From assembly GCA_032209605.1 (NCBI GenBank), contig JASFXZ010000026.1, positions 7,440,001 to 7,504,000 on the forward strand: 64,000 nt of DNA. The letters are read 5' to 3'. Below, one piece after another: positions 44,537 through 56,185 of this stretch; the stretch's first letter is position 1; every line of letters starts with the position of its first letter. Under the pieces are notes generated by a model. The model did no database searches. It had not been told where the DNA came from and saw nothing but the letters and a program-made list of their open reading frames with translations. The translations under genes were made by a program, and so were the position numbers. This DNA comes from Mactromeris polynyma (Eukaryota; Mollusca; Bivalvia; Venerida; Mactridae).

Positions 44537-45384
44537 GGAATAAAAATTCACCACTTTCTTTCAATGTATACACTCATTAATGTAAAATAACTAAATTGTA
44601 ATCAATTTTCTGTCACGAATTCTACTTGATAATTTTTCGAACGTTCCATGAAACCGATTATATAAGTCCGATGTTTAGGCTCGTTTGTAGTATAAATTAT
44701 GGTATGCAATGATTTCAAATAGTGATATCAGCATTTCCATGAACGGGTGTTCACGTAAAAGGTGTGTCTCTAAAAATAGCTTTACATAGTTTGTATATAG
44801 ATTGTTAACCGATTTCGGTGAATAAACCAGTGTATGCAAGATTGGTCAAATTATGCAATACACCTGAATGGGATTCGCGTTTTGCAGATCCAGGAAATGT
44901 TTAAGAAAAGTTACAACGCAATGTTTGACAGTATGTCTGTATAAATTCTCAAAACCATTACTTCGCATATTTTAACAGAGAATAAGACTATGTACCTATA
45001 AGTTACGTAGTTCTGCAGATATAACTTCATGAGCTAGATATAATGAAAGATAAATACATCTGTTTAAAGTCCGGATAGTTTTGTTTACAAATCACAACCA
45101 TCAGTTTCTATAAAAAGAATGCAGTATATTTTGGGGATATCAAGGTAATTATGTCATGTGTTTACAATGTATGTACAGTAAAATTTCAATAATAAGGTCA
45201 GCCTTGTAAGCAAAACCATCCGGACTTTGAACAGGTGACACGAAATTCTTTTGAATGGTCTGGCGAGAGGGGATTCTTCTTCATCAGATTGCCTCATGTT
45301 GATCATTTGGGGGAGAGTCCCATTGACTTGGATTCAGTACTGATGAAGTTGAAACTGACGTTTCCGTGAAAATGGCTGTTCACG

Positions 45385-45486
45385 AAGAAGCCTCTTGGAT
45401 GCGAAAAGATATGTGTTGTTGTATTTATCTACAAAGTCAGTATGTCATGATGATTTCTTGAAAGTTCTATATGACTCCTTCTTGTA
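45385..45486 (+). pseudogene. Fragment of the CARD-like copy 1 gene, inverted
   Basis: On the plus strand this stretch reads like the 3' coding part of the gene at 43.3-44.5 kb (about 43371-43475), including DAKR, LLYLSTKSV and HDDFL. It has several substitutions and no frame before or after. It is the inner end of the right arm of an inverted duplication. Confidence 0.8.
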
Positions 45487-45693
45487 CGGCATATACATGT
45501 ATAGTGAGTGACCCGAACCCTGTCCAGGGGAATACCTTGGTAGAAACAAACTATATTCCATGAATTACGTCATATATAAGGCATTACAGTGCACAATGAA
45601 ATATAGTGAATTACAAAATTTATGTCCGGTAAAAGACGTGATTGATGCAAGGTGTATGCTGTAAAATAAAGTGAAACACACCATTTGGTACTA

Positions 45694-45957
45694 ACGTTGC
45701 TTTGCTATTAGTATCAGTGTTGTGTAAACCAATCAAATCTTACGTTTAACACTAAACCAACTTCTCTTCAACTGAACAACGTTTGTAACATTGACGCGGA
45801 TTGGTTAACCTTTCGATACGAGGTACGTAACTTTACCCAAATCCACTGAATATCGGTGAATTTACTGATATCAATTGTGGATATGTATTATAGTGACCAG
45901 CAATCAATACATCTCGGCACAACAAATCTTAACCTTCAAATTTTGGCACCAATCTTT
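45694..45957. mobile_element. MITE family D, inverted
   Basis: Begins at the outer edge of the inverted duplication. Body blocks match the family; the ends are decayed. Confidence 0.65.
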
Positions 45958-46592
45958 TTTAAAGATATTGTTACAGTTCTTCTATGTTCTGTATTCATAA
46001 CAAGTATGTCCTACAGTCTGGAACGAAGTTAATACCATCAATACACATTGCTTAGCTCGACCTTGTGACGTCCTTGTTTTGTGTCATATCGATACTCTAT
46101 TATCACCTGTAGAACAATATGTGTTATCTGTACGATACGTCTATTTTTAGATATTACCTCATGGCTTGCGCGGGAAATCAATGCAACAAAAATAGATAAC
46201 AATAGTTTGCTATGTCAAGGCTTCAATTCTATGAATGCGATTTATATCTTATAATACTTGGTCGAGGGTGAAGTTTAGATTTCTATGTTAACTGCAAATA
46301 TCCTATTCTTATACATGCATTTGATTTAACATTGCTTTTCGATTGATCACTCCATTCTATAATAGTAAGAGTGTATTTAATTATACTCACAAGCAAAAAG
46401 GGACTTTTGTCATTATTGCAAATTTATCCTATAATTTCATTGCGATGCAATAAATATGTTACTCTAATTAAAGGATGAGAAAATGCAGAATACTGTCATG
46501 ACGGTTAAAATATCCTAGTAATAAGATAAAGCGTTTAAATTTACGTTTGATGATAATCTTCCCTTTGTAATATATTGATCCAAACTGGCAGA

Positions 46593-46735
46593 ACTGGGAA
46601 TGAGATTTGCAACCTCTTCTGTGAGTGACGTCATTTCAAGAAAACGCAACATGTGATGCAAGCAGGAAACAATATTTAGTCCATATGATGTCACTTAAAG
46701 AAGAGGTTGGAAATGGTACAGCGGCACTCAATTAT
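46593..46735. mobile_element. CRE-bearing MITE family C, internal deletion
   Basis: Left part with GTGACGTCATTTC and right part with GAAGAGGTTGGAAA and CAGCGGCACTCAATT; the middle is missing. Confidence 0.7.
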
Positions 46736-49700
46736 GCTGCATACCGGGCTCAGAACCTTGGTAATCGTCTGCTTGAACTACTGGGAATGCTTAAAAACTA
46801 GAGGAACGAAATAGATGAATTTAAAATTCAGATACAAATGTATTTAAATTTGATATATCAAACAAAATAAACACCATTTGCAACTATTAAACATTTATTT
46901 CACTGAAAGAACAAACATTCTTATGAAATAAGTGCAATCACACTGATTACTGTAACTTTGGCGCCATTTTGTCACGTGAATAATAGTGAACACATTGGTG
47001 TCAGTCACGTGACGAATATGCAAAACATAAAAAGACAGTAGTCACAAGTAATCGAAAGAGAACACAAGGCACATTGACAATAAAATTGTGGAACAACAAA
47101 ATGTTTATCACAAAATATGAAAAATATCAAAAGTAGACTATATATTTGTCATAATCACTTCTCGATTTATTTCGACTCCTGCCTACCTTGCACAATCGTT
47201 CGATGAAATGTGCGCAAACAATCAAAAACATTTCATTCATAAATTTATATTAAGAAAAATGTATCTTTATTGAGCCTCAAGTCAGCGGATAAGTCAACAA
47301 CGTTGAACAGGGAAAAAAGCACACCCTTTAAAATTAAAAAAAATGAGATCTTTTAACATATAGCAGTAATTCATTCTTTTTTTTGTTCACATGAGATAGT
47401 GATTTTATTCTGGTATGAAAAATAGAAAAAATAATTGACTTTCTCGAGAAAGTGCAACGGATCATACCGCCTGCGTCTATATGAATATTGTAAATTGTTA
47501 ATAAAACACACAAACGGGCATATTTCACAAATTCAACAATTCAATGTGACGACGAAAGAAGCTTAAACATATCCAAAATCAAATACAATACAAAGAAATG
47601 AAACTCCAGTAATAGAACGTCATTATTTCCCATGCTATCATATTGTGTTTTATAGTGAAAATATCAATATTTTTCGTTAACTTGCTGAAGTTATATTATG
47701 CCTCAGAAGTTTCATTACAAAAATAATAACTCTGAAATATATACAATATATACGTTGTTGTCCGAATTTATATATTAACGTCCAGATAGAAATAAAAATA
47801 TATAGACACATGTTTTAAATGAGGCTTCGATATGTGTATGCCTCATTAGTAACGATCGTCTTTGAGACTATCTACTGCAGACTGGCACCGTTGAAAACAT
47901 ATAGTGGTTATCCTCCTCAAAAATCAACTAGACTGGTTTACCCTGAAAGGCGCACAGTACAAGCTCGACCGAATCAGACTTAAAAACCAGTCTAGCACCA
48001 CCTGAATCGGTATCATGAAAATGTCTCAAGGCATATATGTGTTCGTTATATTTTTAAGTACAAATTCGTTGATAATTATTATCTGTAGCTTCCACAAGGC
48101 TCACACTCAATACCAGATCGGTTGATATGGTTTGATATTAATTGTAAAAGCTTGGACCCATATTCACAAAAAAATCATACTGATGAAACTTCCCTAACAA
48201 ATGAATGTGATTTCTCAAAAGCGCATCAAGACTTATCTATGGAAATTAAACGTCTTAAAGGATGACATGTGACGCGCATACAACTAGAGAATGCTTCGCG
48301 AATAAATGCTAGAATGCTTCGGGGGAATACTCAACATGTTTTTGTGAATACGGAGGCCTGATATGATGCACTGAAAAATATCGCAATAACATTAACATTC
48401 AGAAAACTTCAAATAAAAACAGTATATGATAACATTCACAACACCAAAACAACAGTAAACAAAATTAATAAACATTGATCAAAAGAAACCCGCCAGTCTC
48501 AAGTAAAAACAACGCGATTCGAAAAATGAACATTTATGGACGTAACTTTTACAATAAGGGAATACATAAAATACTTGACGATGCCAATTATTGATTAGAT
48601 TACTCATGAAAATGGCCTTGTTATTTAAACAGTTTGGTTTTCGAACACAATACGGTCAAAATGAACACACTTGCCTTTCGATAAGAGGTACGTTTACCTT
48701 AACGAAATCCACTAAATATCGGTGAATTTATCAAAATCTATTTTGGATCTGGGGTGACAAGCAATCGTAACATCACGGCAATGTTTTATGTTGCACAACA
48801 AATCATAACATTCATATTGCGCCGACTATCTTTTTCCAAGATATTTCTTGTTAAAATACACCATGACGGTCTTAAATTTGACAGTTACTGCGGACAAGCT
48901 TGAACGTGTCCACATCCGGGTACCTTAAGGACGAAGGTTTTTATATATACATTAATGTTTGTTGACAAAAGAAGATGTCCCGGATACATACGATCATGAA
49001 AAATGAGATGATATCTGTCCTTGATGACGACTGGATTAAATTACTAATGAAATGAAAATACTTTAAGGCCATATAATGGGCTAATGACGTCAATAGGGCA
49101 AAGTGTGGGATTCGTGATGCACGATAAAGTAACAAAAATAGCATTGTGATATAATTGTGGTAAAGGTTTAAAGAAAGTTAAACACACTTATTTATGGTTC
49201 GATTTATTTAAAGCTATATTAGCTTTTTATTGGTAACATTGGTTGGGGGTGTGCCAGACACGTCGTTGTACTTTGTAATCTCGCGTAACATGTTTTCTGA
49301 AATAAATAGTGGTCAAATGTGTTTTTCATGTTTTTCAATATATTCTCTTAAAATAAAAGATGATTCAATATGGCCACTAAACCTAAACCAATTCGCAAAA
49401 CAGACGTACTGGTTTAAATTCCAGTTGTACGGCAGTGGAATTCGAAAGTAAATTGCGAAATGTACATCTGTAGTGGAATTGGAAAGATTCGATGAACGTC
49501 CCTGTATTTAATTGTACAATATATTTATATTGACTGAACACGTCCGTATTTTTGTTTTCCGAAACTCGAAATATAAAAACAAATGGATATCAAACGTTAA
49601 CTCGGTGTCAGAAAGGTAAGTATTTATGGAAACTTTGCAACTCACCCATTTGCCCTAGCAGTATGTGAGATATACTCTTCGAGATCAAACTAACGTTAAT

Positions 49701-50405
49701 TTCAATTTACCCCCCAAAAAAGTCTGATAACATTTTCACAAGCAAAACAGTTAATTTCGAAGCATTACATGTTCAAAAATCTATACCACAAACTGCATAC
49801 AAATGCTCGACTGTTGGTTATTGCACAGTTTTCTATTATTTGATTACCATGTGTATGCAACGCCTTATTTTTCATACAGGTACATACGCGCCTAATAGAA
49901 ATAATAAAGTTCACATAACGAAGAAGTGAATACGTATTAGTGCAAATATGTTCCAATCTTAAGATCATAGAGACTTACAGGATAATGAAATTGGACATAC
50001 TCAAATATAAAATTATCAAGTTACGAAAACCCTTCTTGAGAGACATAGAGCTAGTATATAACGTAACATAAATAGCATTATTATGCTTATAAATGTAAAA
50101 CATCGGACACTGACTTTTCACTGTCGTCATTCAATACAGCTACATTGTCACTAAGAAAACGTACCCTTAATATTTAACATTTTGAGTTCTTGTGACAAGT
50201 GCGACTCACCCGGTCATGAGTTCAAATCTGCGACAGGAGCGGACACTCGCATAGTTCTAATGAAGGCACCTAGTGCGTTGACCTGTGGATAACAACTGCA
50301 ACCGCAGTCCGTTCCCCTAGCATCTAAAGAGTTGGGCTCATAGTGCAAGCGTAAGCTCCAACGCAAGTCATTCGGTCCGTGCAATTGATACACAAAACAG
50401 ACAAA
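46736..50405. other. Intergenic between the two CARD-like genes
   Basis: Apart from the family D fragment at 48.7 kb no exon or repeat is supported. AT-rich throughout. Confidence 0.5.
48679..48850. mobile_element. MITE family D, partial
   Basis: Shares TTTCGATA, ATATCGGTGAATTTATC and ATTGCGCCGA with the family; one half only. Confidence 0.6.
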
Positions 50406-50650
50406 TTGAGTACGGCTGTACGATTTCCAACCTCTTCTCTTAAGTGAAGTCATTTCCAGAAAACGTCACATGTGACTTGACCATGAACTGACTGTAGGCA
50501 ATATTTGCCCAACATGGCAATATGAAAACGAAGTTACCACGTGGAGTAAAATATTGTTTCCTGCTTGCAAATAGTGACACCACACGTTGCTTTTTCTTGA
50601 AATGAGGTCACTTACAGAAGAGGTTGTAAATCACATAGCAGCGCTCAATT
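50406..50650. mobile_element. CRE-bearing MITE family C abutting a stop codon
   Basis: Full-length copy that ends (CAGCGCTCAATT) on the TAA of CARD-like copy 2 (50649-50651). Confidence 0.78.
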
Positions 50651-51833
50651 AGATATTGACACCGGGGTAAAACAATGGAATAAGCTGGTATTGGGCCGAT
50701 CCATACAGAGCATCTACAAACTTGTCATGGCAGATAGACCGAGTGGAGAGATACATTAACAAGTAACGTTTAGCATAGAGGACATGGTGATGCTCAAAGC
50801 ACAGTTCAAACATTTTCTGATACATGTTTATGTCTAAGAGACAACTCTCATACAGATGATCACATAGTTCTAACACATCCAGAGCATCCAGTAGATATGT
50901 GTATGAATGTTGTATGGCACTTTTAAGACTTGTGCCATCTTGCCAAATGTTTTTATTGGACGATTTGACAGATCGGCGAAAGTTTAGCTGGCGATTTCGT
51001 TTGCGTCGATATATCGGTAAACTGTCATATCGCTTTGGAAACTGATCTTCATCAGTGTTATTTAATTCATTTTCAGATTCAGGATCAATGTCAAGTGGCT
51101 CTTGTTCATGAGTAGAATTATTATTTTCACAGCTCCATTGGCGAGTTTCCTCACTAAGTTTGTTTAATTTTGCCATGTTAGAATCCACAGTGTCGTCAAT
51201 ATGAGAATATAACGAAGTCAGCTGTCCGTGAAGGCTTGGAAAAGAGAAGCTGTTCTCTACGGCAAATCGTTCATTTTCAAGCTCATTGCAACCGCTACGA
51301 ACGTTTATTTCTTCATTGTCTTCAACACTTTCATCAGCATTGTCCGGTACGCAGTATTCACCTTTTCCCACAACTTGTAAGTAATCACTGTTATTTCTGC
51401 GATGTGTATACTTCACCTTGTCCTTGTTTTCAGTGTTACCTTCGTTTTTACTATTTCCATCTTTTTCAGAATCTCCAAACGCATTCATATTAAACATTTC
51501 ATCAGCCCCTCTCATGGTAAACTGAATATCACCATCACCAAAAACATCAGGGACTCCGTTGCGTTCCTTTGGTAGAATTATAGTCACCGGTGACGATGGA
51601 TTTCTTATGTTCAAGAAAATGTCCACCGCGGATTCTTCATTTTCATCCAAACTAGAAGATCTGATCATGAGAATTCCCTGACCCCTGACCTGCATATATA
51701 CGCCATTTTCCAGAACGTCATTTTCATGCTCTGACCCCGTACTTCTATCCTGGTTCTCAAAAGTGACCCTTTTTCGAACGTTCTCGCCTGTTTCTGCTTT
51801 TATAGTGCCCGTTGTCATGATAATTTTTTTCAT
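50649..51833 (-). CDS. Beta-repeat protein with C-terminal CARD-like domain, copy 2 (394 aa)
   Basis: Paralogue of the gene at 43.3-44.5 kb. The coding exon opens at an acceptor TTTTTTCAG (exon from 51842). The in-frame ATG at 51833 gives MKKIIMTTG; the next in-frame Met (51818) is an alternative, and an out-of-frame ATG lies just upstream. It carries one beta-type repeat (VRGQGILMIRS to DVFGDGDIQFTM), not two. It shares SDYLQVVG in an acidic linker rich in Glu, Asn and Asp, and a C-terminal CARD-like block (LLDALDVLELCDHLYESCL, AKRYLLMYLSTRSICHDKF, YQLIPLFYPG). The stop TAA abuts the end of a MITE of family C. One or more 5' untranslated exons are expected upstream. Confidence 0.7.
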   Translation of the reverse strand: MKKIIMTTGTIKAETGENVRKRVTFENQDRSTGSEHENDVLENGVYMQVRGQGILMIRSSSLDENEESAVDIFLNIRNPSSPVTIILPKERNGVPDVFGDGDIQFTMRGADEMFNMNAFGDSEKDGNSKNEGNTENKDKVKYTHRRNNSDYLQVVGKGEYCVPDNADESVEDNEEINVRSGCNELENERFAVENSFSFPSLHGQLTSLYSHIDDTVDSNMAKLNKLSEETRQWSCENNNSTHEQEPLDIDPESENELNNTDEDQFPKRYDSLPIYRRKRNRQLNFRRSVKSSNKNIWQDGTSLKSAIQHSYTYLLDALDVLELCDHLYESCLLDINMYQKMFELCFEHHHVLYAKRYLLMYLSTRSICHDKFVDALYGSAQYQLIPLFYPGVNI

Positions 51834-52011
51834 ACATTTTACCTGAAAAAACATAAAATATTTATTGTTATACAAATATTAGATATAAGACTTTGCTTCG
51901 TCCTTCTATGTTACCGTTCTTCTATTCTGATGTCTTTCATTCAAGCATTTTTTCGTTTCTTGAATCTAAATCCTCTCTTCGATCAACTATTACTTGTCAT
52001 GATTACTATAT

Positions 52012-52202
52012 GAGCGCTGCTGTGGGATTTACAACATTTTCTGTAAGTAACGACTTTTAAAAAAACGCAACATGTGATGTCACTATTTGCAAGCATGAAC
52101 AATACTTACTTCAAATTGTCATATGGGGCAAATATTGCTTACTGTCAGTACATGGTGTCGTCACATGTGACGTTTTCTGGAAATCGAACAGCGGCGCTCA
52201 TA
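52012..52202. mobile_element. CRE-bearing MITE family C, 5' of CARD-like copy 2
   Basis: TGAGCGCTGCTGTGGGATTT start and ACAGCGGCGCTCA end. The CRE-like sites are partly decayed. It lies about 170 bp upstream of the CARD-like copy 2 coding exon. Confidence 0.75.
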
Positions 52203-52477
52203 TATATCCTATAATTAGGTGTCCTGACTGATTCAATATGAGTAGTATATTGGTCTATTTCTTTCTTACTTTCGAAATGCGAATGCACGAGTATTTGCCG
52301 GAAAGTAAAGTAGTATGTATTAGTACGCATACACGTATAAATACCTAATTTTAATAGTGAGGGGACAAACTATAACCGTAATAATCTGCACCTTTACATA
52401 GCGAAAGTGTGTTGTCATATTGTTTAAGTGTACATTAAAAGAACACCGCAAGTATGGTATTTAGTTCGTATAGTAAA

Positions 52478-52590
52478 AGAGAGAGAATTAGTAGCTACAG
52501 GGAGCGCCACACACATAAGACAGTGCCTCCCCACACAGACCTCCGGGAAAACAACAATCCATACAACTTAAGGCACCCGAGGAGCCTTAA
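52478..52590 (-). repeat. Interspersed repeat family F, end fragment
   Basis: Same end block as at 20.0 kb (ACAGGGAGCGCCACACACAT, CACACAGACCTCCGGGAAA). Confidence 0.65.
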
Positions 52591-53696
52591 ACAATATTCA
52601 TGACGAGAATACGTAAACGAAAGAAGTGGATGTAACTAGACTTTTCTTTAAAACACCGGTTATTTAAACAAATGCAGAAAAAATAATCTTACCATTTTTT
52701 TCAAAACCAGCCAGCCCGTTCGACCAGCAGTATTTATACCAAACATTCTGGTTAAAAGTATGAAGTAAAATCCTCACATGGTTAATCACCAAAAACGATT
52801 TTGTCTATTTTGCATTATTATATACATAAAAAGGCACGTGTTGTTAGTTTAGCTTCTTTAAGATAAATGATTCATAAATGTTATGTACAGTGTAACTTTC
52901 ACGGTGTGATGGTTTGTACGCATGAGATGTTCTGAGCTTCCTGGTCCGACATTACTTTCAATGCATCGCTATTTACAGTACAGTATAAAATGAGAACATC
53001 TAAATTGAAGATAAACACTCATTCAACTTTACCTCCACTATCGACATCGCGTACTTTAAGCAATGTTTTGCCACATTCCTGAATTAAAATGTTGAATTAC
53101 TTATACCAAATTTAATTTCAGTAATATGATGCTCTTGTTTTTTTACTTTTACTTAAAACATGAAAAAATATTTTATTATAGTTTATTTAAACGAGTTATA
53201 GTTGGTAACCCCGTCACAATTCATTCAAATATCCAGAAATGAAATATATGATGGCATAGATAACACAACATCTCATAGTTGCAGGGTTCAAGAACTGTTT
53301 TTCAAAGACACTCAATGTCGTGGACTAATGGTAATGTTAATTTGTCCGACACAGGAAGCTAGTTGTCCCAGAGTATCGGTCAATTTAGTAACACATAAAC
53401 ATACACAATGATAACTCCACATTCTAATATTAATAATCACATGTATGTGTTTGTGGGATTCTAAGGTTTTACAACTGAACAATTGCTGATGTTGGTAAAC
53501 TTTAAAAACAGACATGTCAGGGACTAACTTCAATTCAACTGTTGGTAGCACAAGACAGCATTAGACTAGTCCGGGACGTGGGCTAATGGATTTCTAGGGC
53601 CTGAGTTGTCACTTGAATGATTTCACCACCTGTCCTCGAATGCTTATTTAACAATAGGAGTTCATGCACGAACTTGTAGAGCGATAAAATATTCGT

Positions 53697-53867
53697 ACAA
53701 TAAGACCTCACTTAAAGACCACCTCAATATAAAGACCACCTCAATATAAAGACCACCTCAATATTAAGAACACAATTTTCAAGTCCATATTTACTGTTTT
53801 AATCTTCATTCAACCTCAATAGTAAGACCACCTCAATGAGAAGACAAGTTTTAAAGGTTTTACCGTG
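53697..53867. mobile_element. MITE family A
   Basis: Copy with decayed ends about 80 bp before the large foldback element; three tandem 'AAAGACCACCTCAATAT' blocks. Confidence 0.7.
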
Positions 53868-54059
53868 AATAAACTAAACGAAGTATAAATCACGGGTAAA
53901 CAAAACATGAGCCGGGGAAGTTTGTAAAGTCGTTGAAGGTTTTATTACAGTTAGTCCAGTGGCTTAGCAAAATGTTTGTGCACTTTTGGAAACAAGCATG
54001 AAATTTTGCACACATATACATATGACCATTACAGACTTTTTCTGCTGTAGAACCACTTC

Positions 54060-54745
54060 GACAGCGCCACCTGGTGCCAGGTGGCGCCACCTAGCGCCAC
54101 CTGGCGGCAGAGGTGGGAGTTTTTTGCTTATATATTTACATAAATGACCATAACTTTTGATCTAGGTAACATTTTTACATTCTGTTTGCAGCATATATGT
54201 CTTGTTACATAATAGCATAAAATAGAAACACTTCTGCAGCGCCCCCTGGTGTCATGTGGCACCACATAGCGCCACCTGGCGGCAGAGGTGGGATTTTTCG
54301 CTTATATATTTACATAAATGACCATAACTTTTGATCTAGGTAACATTTTTACATTCTGTTTGCAGCATATATGTCTTGTTACATAATAGCATAAAATGGA
54401 AACACTTCTGCAGCGCCCCCTGGTGTCATGTGGCACCACATAGCGCCACCTGGCGGCAGAGGTGGGATTTTTTGCTTATATATTTACATAAATGACCATA
54501 ACTTTTGATCTAGGTAACATTTTTACATTCTGTTTGCAGCATATATGTCTTGTTACATAATAGCATAAAATGGAAACACTTCTGCAGCGCCCCCTGGTGT
54601 CATGTGGCACCACATAGCGCCACCTGGCGGCAGAGGTGGGATTTTTTGCTTATATATTTACATAAATGACCATAACTTTTGATATAGGTAACATTTTTAC
54701 ATTCTGTTTGCTGCATATATGTCTTGTTACATCATAGCATAACAT
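54060..54745. repeat. 174-bp tandem repeat, about 4 copies (left arm)
   Basis: Unit landmarks (GCTTATATATTTACATAAAT) recur at about 54126, 54300, 54474 and 54648, spaced 174 bp. Each unit has two G+C-rich 14-bp motifs that match the CTCF consensus at 13 of 14 positions when read on the minus strand: CCGCCAGGTGGCGC and ACACCAGGGGGCGC. Confidence 0.93.
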
Positions 54746-55298
54746 AGAAACACTTGTGCAGGGTCACATGGTATCTAAGTGGTGCAGAAGTGGCAGAAGT
54801 GCTTAATAATAAAGTTCGATCTACCGTAGTTGGAATATGTGTATTCAGTTTTCAGACGATAATATATGTGCATTTGTGCAAACAACTATGTTATTTGTTG
54901 CATGTGCTCACTGCTACTAATTATATATTATTCTAGTAGAAGCATTAATGGCAGGTATCACCATCTAGTGGCATCGTTGACTCATCTTACATATATGCAA
55001 GTGAGTTACCTCCAATACATAGTCATGCTTAATTGTCTTGATATATATAAATTTCACTGTTTCAGTCACAAGCGACAATTTAAGTCCCCTATATTGGGAT
55101 CAAGTGTTCTTAATAATGCCACTAATTGTCTATGGAGAATGCAAATGTTAATTAGAACACGACATGGTAATGTCATCTTATAACGAAAATATCCACAACA
55201 TTGCCTCCAAAGCATACCAGATGTGTTTGCCTTGGTATGTCAATTGCTTTTTGTTCGGTCACAAGCAATCATTTATCTCCCTTAATTATGTCAATTGT

Positions 55299-56145
55299 CT
55301 ATGCATAATCCATGCACATGCATGAACACAGCGTGGTACATGACAACTTAGCACGGAAACATCCACAACGGCCTGTGGTGCACACTTTCTTGCAGCCACA
55401 TTTGATGAGCTCGCGACATCCCTTTGATGCTTCTGGTAGCGGGGTCCAATATGGCTCCCATCCATCGTTTGTTTTCGTCCAACCCCACGCTGCCGGATCT
55501 GGTAGTTTCATTTGTGATCTGATCGATTGCCCCCACACATTGCCACCTTGATAAGTAGCTCTTTTGGCATGCTCAGTGAGAGCTGCTTTCGTTGGAGGTA
55601 GACTGTCGTACTTGAATCTGCCTTTTCTTGTGAAGAGATCTTTCCTAACTTCATTGACGTCTTTGAGTTGGCTGGTTCGGTCGTAGACAAGAATGACAAA
55701 TCTCTCTATCAGAGAAGTAGCTTCTGTACTAATGACATCAGTGCCGCTGCACAAGTCTACAAATGCTTCTGTTATCTCTGGGTACACACGCCAAACGGCC
55801 CACATGGTTTTCTTTCCTTTCCCAGCGAATGCGGACACCGTATCACATCCCGTGAATGCGTGAAACATCGGCAACGATGCAGCTTTCGGTGAGCCTAGTG
55901 CACACGCAATTTCATGGGCTGGTAGATAACAAAATCCCTTGCCTGTGCCAAAGGCCACCCATAACTCTTCGACACCAATTCGCTCTACATATGCAATCGC
56001 TAGAACGAGGATGTCAGTGTCTACGGTCCTGATAAGGCACTTTTTACTGCCTTTGTTTGCAGCATCACTGGCATGAAGAATGACTCTCGTGTCCGCCTCC
56101 TCATGATTGCATGGACTAATGTAGGCACAGTCTGCATTTGGTTGT
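55299..56145 (-). CDS. Cys-rich element-type protein, N-terminally cut (left arm)
   Basis: Frame open from the loop (and beyond, to 56192) down to a stop at 55299, about 282 codons in the arm. Blocks seen: HEEADTRVILHA, VDTDILVLA (which recalls the Asp-rich core of PIN/FEN-type nucleases), HAFTGCDTVSAFAGKGKKT, LFTRKGRFKY, AWGWTK, and a Cys-rich end (CGCKKVCTTGRCGC and onward). Proteins with these blocks recur in cnidarian and mollusc genomes and are generally linked to mobile elements; the name and function are not settled. No Met start fits the N-terminus, so it looks like a fragment fused across the loop. The right arm holds the same frame. Confidence 0.6.
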
Positions 56146-56185
56146 GAGCAGAGTACGTCTACTCCATCAGTGGCATGAAGAATGA

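Larger units (their letters stand above)
42705..45693. repeat. Inverted duplication around CARD-like copy 1
   Basis: Left arm 42705-42905 plus 43371-43475, right arm 45385-45693 in opposite orientation. The right arm lacks the left-arm block 42906-43370, which holds the 79-bp repeats and the last coding part of the gene. The arms differ by scattered substitutions, so the event is not recent. Confidence 0.8.

Noticed and set aside
54754..55183. Open frames of 60 and 105 aa in the foldback arms, and their mirror copies at 57147-57576
   Set aside because: They appear twice only because the arms are duplicated; no family features and AT-driven composition.
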